Shown piece by piece: positions 6,289-9,049 of a stretch of 9,049 bases of DNA. Made by a program: the position numbers and the translations under genes. Numbering within the stretch: position 1 is the first letter of the stretch; every line of letters begins with the position of its first letter. Source of the stretch: Chitinophagaceae bacterium (GTDB lineage: Bacteria; Bacteroidota; Bacteroidia; Chitinophagales; Chitinophagaceae); assembly GCA_016786525.1 (NCBI GenBank), contig JAEUVW010000276.1, positions 1-9,049 of the forward strand. The letters run 5' to 3'. The notes beneath the pieces are model-generated. The model saw only the letters and a program-made list of their open reading frames with translations. It made no database searches and was not told the origin of the DNA.

Positions 6289-7623
6289 ATGCAAGAAGCA
6301 AAGATGCAACGCCACCTGGGCCTGGCACAGGCCACCGCTATCAATATGATCGATATGGTGGGTATCGGCCCCTTTATTACCCTGCCGATGGTGATCGGCC
6401 TGATGAACGGCCCTTACTTCCTGTATGCCTGGCTGCTGGGTGCAGTACTGTCTTTTGTCGATGCGATGGTGTGGAGCGAGTTGGGAGCGGCCTACCCTGC
6501 CGCCGGCGGATCGTACCGCTTCCTTAAAGAAGCCTATGGCAGGAATGACGCAGGAAAATATATGAGCTTCCTGTTTGTCTGGCAAACCATGATCCAGGCC
6601 CCCCTGGTCATCGCCTCGGCAGCCATCGGCTTTGCCGCCTATTTTTCCTACCTCGTCCCTATGGCGCCCCTGTATACCAAGATGGTCAGCGGTTCCGTCG
6701 TCATCCTGATCGTCGTGCTGCTGTACCGCAACATACAGACCATCGGCAAGATCAGTGTGTTGCTCTGGATCGGCGTCCTCATCACGATGTTCTGGATCAT
6801 CGGCGGGGGTATAGCACACGGTAATTTTACCGCGCCGATACGGCACATCAACGACGGGCTGACACTGAACTATGCCCTGGTCACAGCCGTGGGCTACGCC
6901 AGCGTAAAAACGATATACAGCTACCTCGGTTATTATAATGTTTGCCACCTGGGTGCGGAAATCAAAAACCCGGAACGCAATATCCCGCGCAGTATGTTCC
7001 TGTCCATAGCCGGTATTGCAATATTGTACCTGAGTATGAATGTCAGCGTAGCCAGCGTGATCCCCTGGCAGGAGGCAAAAGAAAGCCAATATGTACTCAG
7101 CCTGTTCATGCAGCGGCTTGCCGGCGATGCGGCCGCAGCGGTACTGACCTGCCTGATCCTCTGGGTGGCCTTTGCCTCTGTGTTTTCGGCTACACTGGGC
7201 TACAGCCGTATCCCGTATGCGGCAGCCAAAGACGGGGCTTTCCTGCCGGTATTTGCCCGTTTGCACCCCACCCGCCATTTCCCATATGTATCCCTGCTGG
7301 CCCTGGGCTCGGTGGCCTTCGTCTTCAGCCTGCTGTTCAAGCTGAAGGATGTGATATCGGCCATACTGGCCATGCGCATTATGATCCAGTTTATCGGGCA
7401 GGCTATCGGTTTGCTGCTGTTGCGCCGCCGCAAGGAAACGGCATTCCCATACAAAATGCCCTTCTTCCCAATACCGGTTTACCTGGCCATTGTATTGTGG
7501 ATAGGCGTTTTGCTGTCTACAGGCACCAGGATGGTATTATCCGGCCTGGCAGTGGCTGCCCTGGGCACAATTATTTATATGGTCAAAGCCCAAAAAAGCA
7601 AGGATTGGCCTTTCCGGCCCTAA
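6289..7623 (+). CDS. APC superfamily amino-acid permease
   Basis: Inner-membrane secondary transporter, probably for amino acids or polyamines; the substrate cannot be read from sequence. From ATG 6289 it has 444 residues and about 12 hydrophobic segments, typical for the family. The first segment carries the unwound-helix Gly motif (DMVGIGPFITLP, residues 22-33), followed by SELGAAYPAAGGSYRFLKEA (63-82), the cytoplasmic loop HLGAEIKNPERNIPRSM (220-236) matching the conserved E-[IV]-K-N-P-x-x-N-I-P-R signature, and SRIPYAAAKDGAFLPVFARL (306-325), the usual R-x-x-Y-A-x-A-x-D-G loop. Alternative starts are TTG 6265 (eight more residues, inside a promoter-like box) and ATG 6304, which is preceded by purine-rich sequence and gives MQRHLGL. 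The gene stands alone on the plus strand, divergent from the DUF72 gene and convergent with the kinase gene, whose stop is 6 nt away. Confidence 0.93.
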   Translation: MQEAKMQRHLGLAQATAINMIDMVGIGPFITLPMVIGLMNGPYFLYAWLLGAVLSFVDAMVWSELGAAYPAAGGSYRFLKEAYGRNDAGKYMSFLFVWQTMIQAPLVIASAAIGFAAYFSYLVPMAPLYTKMVSGSVVILIVVLLYRNIQTIGKISVLLWIGVLITMFWIIGGGIAHGNFTAPIRHINDGLTLNYALVTAVGYASVKTIYSYLGYYNVCHLGAEIKNPERNIPRSMFLSIAGIAILYLSMNVSVASVIPWQEAKESQYVLSLFMQRLAGDAAAAVLTCLILWVAFASVFSATLGYSRIPYAAAKDGAFLPVFARLHPTRHFPYVSLLALGSVAFVFSLLFKLKDVISAILAMRIMIQFIGQAIGLLLLRRRKETAFPYKMPFFPIPVYLAIVLWIGVLLSTGTRMVLSGLAVAALGTIIYMVKAQKSKDWPFRP

Positions 7624-7629
7624 ACGGCT

Positions 7630-8820
7630 TTATGAAGCGGGCACTTCAGGCAGGGAAATGGTCACCCGGGTTCCGGAACCCGGTGTGCTGCTGAAGCTGA
7701 GGGTACCTTTAATGTGTGCCAGGTACTCGTGGATCAGCTGCAGGCCCAGGCCATTCCCCTTTTCATTTTGCGTACCGGGGGTCTTTACCGACCAGTCTTT
7801 GTGCTGCAGCTGGGCCACTGTTTGTTCATCCATACCGACGCCGGTATCTTCTATCACGATCTCGGTGAAGTCCTTATGCCTGCGTGCACTGACCGCTATC
7901 TTTCCGCCTGCGGTAAACTTATTGGCATTGCCCAGCAGGTTGCGCAGCATAAACTCCAGGCCCTGGCGGTTTGCATTGACAACAAAAGAGCTGTCTACCC
8001 GGTTCTGCAATTCATTCTTTTTCCCGGTGGCGGCAATGAGATAATACCGGAAGCATTCATTGCAGAGGGTATGCAGGTTAAAGGTTTCTGCGGTGTCGCT
8101 TTGGCTGAGCTGCAGCTTGCCCCAGTCTACGATATTATTCAGCAACTGCACCGTGCTGTTCAGCTGCATGGCCGCCATGCCTTCCACCTCTTTTACTTCT
8201 TCTTCCGACAACAGGTGCATGGACTTCAGCTCGAAGATCGACTCCAGCGAGGCCAGGGGACTGCGGATATCATGCGCCATGATGGCCATCATTTTCTGCT
8301 GTACTGCAGTGACACGGTCCAGCTCTTTATTGTGTATCCTCAGTTCAAACAGCTTGATCACCTGCTTGCTCAGCACTTTCAAGGCCCCGTACTGTTCTTC
8401 GTTCAGGTGCCGGGGCACGCGGTCCAGCACGCAGAGCGTACCCAGTTTATACCCGTTGTTGGTGATCAGAGGCATACCGGCATAATAACGGATGTTAGGA
8501 TCATCGATCACAAAGGGATTGTCGAAAAAACGCTCATCGTCCAGCGCATTCTGAATCTCCATCAGCTCATCGCTCAGTATCGCGTGCGCACAAAAGGATA
8601 CGCTCCGGGCCGTTTCATTGCCGTCAATGCCGATCCTGGCCTTAAACCATTGCTTGTCTACATCAATAAGGGTGATCAGCGACATGGGTACATTGCAGAT
8701 GCTGGAAGCCAGGCGTACGATCTCGTTAAACTCTTCTTCATACGCTTTGTCGTGCAGTTCATATTTGTACAGCTCGGCAATGCGCTTTGCTTCATCTTCG
8801 GGTATAGGGGCCACCTGCAT
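7630..8820 (-). CDS. GAF domain-containing sensor histidine kinase, cytoplasmic
   Basis: Two-component sensor kinase that should autophosphorylate on His183 and pass phosphate to an unknown response regulator. The 396 residues hold an N-terminal helix region, a GAF domain (about 30-160; includes KQWFKARIGIDGNETARSVS, SFCAHAIL and YYAGMPLITNNGYKLGTLCV), a short coiled linker (160-178), the H-box MAHDIRSPLASL (181-192), an N-box around RNLLGNANKFT (293-303), and G1 DTGVGM (325-330) and G2 GNGLGL (355-360), ending PGSGTRVTISLP. All catalytic boxes are intact. No membrane segment, receiver or output domain is seen, so it probably senses something inside the cell. Cys77 and His79 form the CAH motif common in non-bilin GAF sensors. 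No response regulator gene adjoins it within the window. ATG 8820 (MQVAPIPEDEAKRIAEL) is a natural start for this architecture. Confidence 0.94.
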   Translation of the reverse strand: MQVAPIPEDEAKRIAELYKYELHDKAYEEEFNEIVRLASSICNVPMSLITLIDVDKQWFKARIGIDGNETARSVSFCAHAILSDELMEIQNALDDERFFDNPFVIDDPNIRYYAGMPLITNNGYKLGTLCVLDRVPRHLNEEQYGALKVLSKQVIKLFELRIHNKELDRVTAVQQKMMAIMAHDIRSPLASLESIFELKSMHLLSEEEVKEVEGMAAMQLNSTVQLLNNIVDWGKLQLSQSDTAETFNLHTLCNECFRYYLIAATGKKNELQNRVDSSFVVNANRQGLEFMLRNLLGNANKFTAGGKIAVSARRHKDFTEIVIEDTGVGMDEQTVAQLQHKDWSVKTPGTQNEKGNGLGLQLIHEYLAHIKGTLSFSSTPGSGTRVTISLPEVPAS

Positions 8821-8857
8821 AGTTTACCTGTTTTTAGTATACGATTGTAGTGCGAAG

Positions 8858-8865
8858 CTAAAATA
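8858..8865 (-). promoter_or_regulatory. possible -7 box (TATTTTAG) for the histidine kinase gene
   Basis: The minus strand reads TATTTTAG, one mismatch from TAnnTTTG, 37 nt before ATG 8820. No convincing -33 element is seen upstream. It lies in the 105-bp gap between the kinase start and the possible plus-strand gene at 8926. Confidence 0.25.
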
Positions 8866-8925
8866 GGGAAAAAACCGCTACAGGGTCCGAAGGGACTTGT
8901 TAAGTTTAAGGCAGTGGGGAAAGAC

Positions 8926-9049
8926 ATGATGATCCGGTACAATGAGTTGCTCCTCTTACCTTTCAATGGGAACTACGCGAAGCGGGACGAGGACTGCCCC
9001 GGGCTGAAAAAACGCATCACCGGCACAAATAATGTGCCGATCCGTCAAC
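8926..9049 (+). CDS. possible start of an unidentified gene, cut by the window edge
   Basis: From ATG-ATG at 8926 the plus strand stays open for 41 codons to the window edge, beginning MMIRYNELLLLPFNGNYAKR and ending NNVPIRQ. The frame is open back to a TAG at 8848-8850. A GGGGAAA stretch lies 4 nt before the ATG and a box TAAGTTTA (8901-8908, one mismatch from TAnnTTTG) lies 17 nt upstream. Against it, leucine codons here are mostly TTG, CTC and TTA, whereas neighbouring genes favour CTG, and I recognise no family. A 7-bp perfect hairpin (9021-9027 with 9033-9039, loop AATAA) lies inside it. It could also be non-coding sequence. Confidence 0.35.
   Translation, partial: MMIRYNELLLLPFNGNYAKRDEDCPGLKKRITGTNNVPIRQ

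Noticed and set aside
6253..7278. 341-codon minus-strand open frame opposite the permease gene
   Set aside because: Its His, Gln, Asp and Gly-rich composition is typical of an antisense shadow of a membrane-protein gene, and the permease is clearly real.
8586..8595. Cys-Ala-His in the GAF domain as a possible bilin attachment site
   Set aside because: Phytochrome-type attachment uses adjacent Cys-His in a different context; the SFCAHAI motif is common in GAF sensors that do not bind bilins.
7714..8850. 378-codon plus-strand open frame opposite the histidine kinase gene
   Set aside because: It lies entirely over a kinase with intact H, N and G boxes and shows no recognisable domain.
8956..9049. 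minus-strand frame reading into the window and ending in TAA at 8956-8958
   Set aside because: Only about 30 codons are visible, with no recognisable motif and atypical codon use; it competes with the plus-strand frame, which has a start and promoter-like context.

Overview
The window looks like chromosomal DNA of a Bacteroidota bacterium, most likely of the Chitinophagaceae type. Three observations support this. Several promoter-like boxes match the Bacteroidota -7 consensus TAnnTTTG, and there are few Shine-Dalgarno sequences. The methionyl-tRNA synthetase carries the fused C-terminal tRNA-binding domain and the KxSTS signature common in that phylum. The outer-membrane protein belongs to the DUF481 type frequent there. 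GC content looks close to 50%, with CTG-rich leucine usage. The exact genus cannot be read from the sequence alone.

Left part (1-5001), all on the minus strand, in transcription order: a DUF481 outer-membrane beta-barrel protein (5001-4264), metG methionyl-tRNA synthetase (4197-2080), a HlyD/MacA-type periplasmic adaptor (2045-738), and gpsA glycerol-3-phosphate dehydrogenase (685 to beyond the left edge, C-terminus missing). The spacings of 66, 34 and 52 nt allow co-transcription. The products (envelope barrel, translation, export, phospholipid precursor) share no obvious pathway. No transporter partner for the adaptor is visible.

Middle (5002-5278): a 277-nt gap without a convincing protein gene but rich in structure. 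It holds a 20-bp tandem repeat with palindromic cores, a perfect -7 box facing right, a hairpin, and a C(UUCG)G terminator with a T-tract on the plus strand. Both hairpins contain a G.U pair that is only allowed in a plus-strand transcript. A short plus-strand RNA of about 80 nt is the best reading, and this is the most interesting part of the window.

Right part (5279-9049): a DUF72 (YecE-type) TIM-barrel protein on the minus strand, a divergently transcribed APC-family amino-acid permease on the plus strand, and a soluble GAF-histidine kinase on the minus strand whose 3' end lies 6 nt from the permease stop. After the kinase's upstream region there may be the start of a plus-strand gene cut by the window edge. 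No mobile element, CRISPR array, tRNA or rRNA was recognised. Most of the window is ordinary housekeeping and accessory content.
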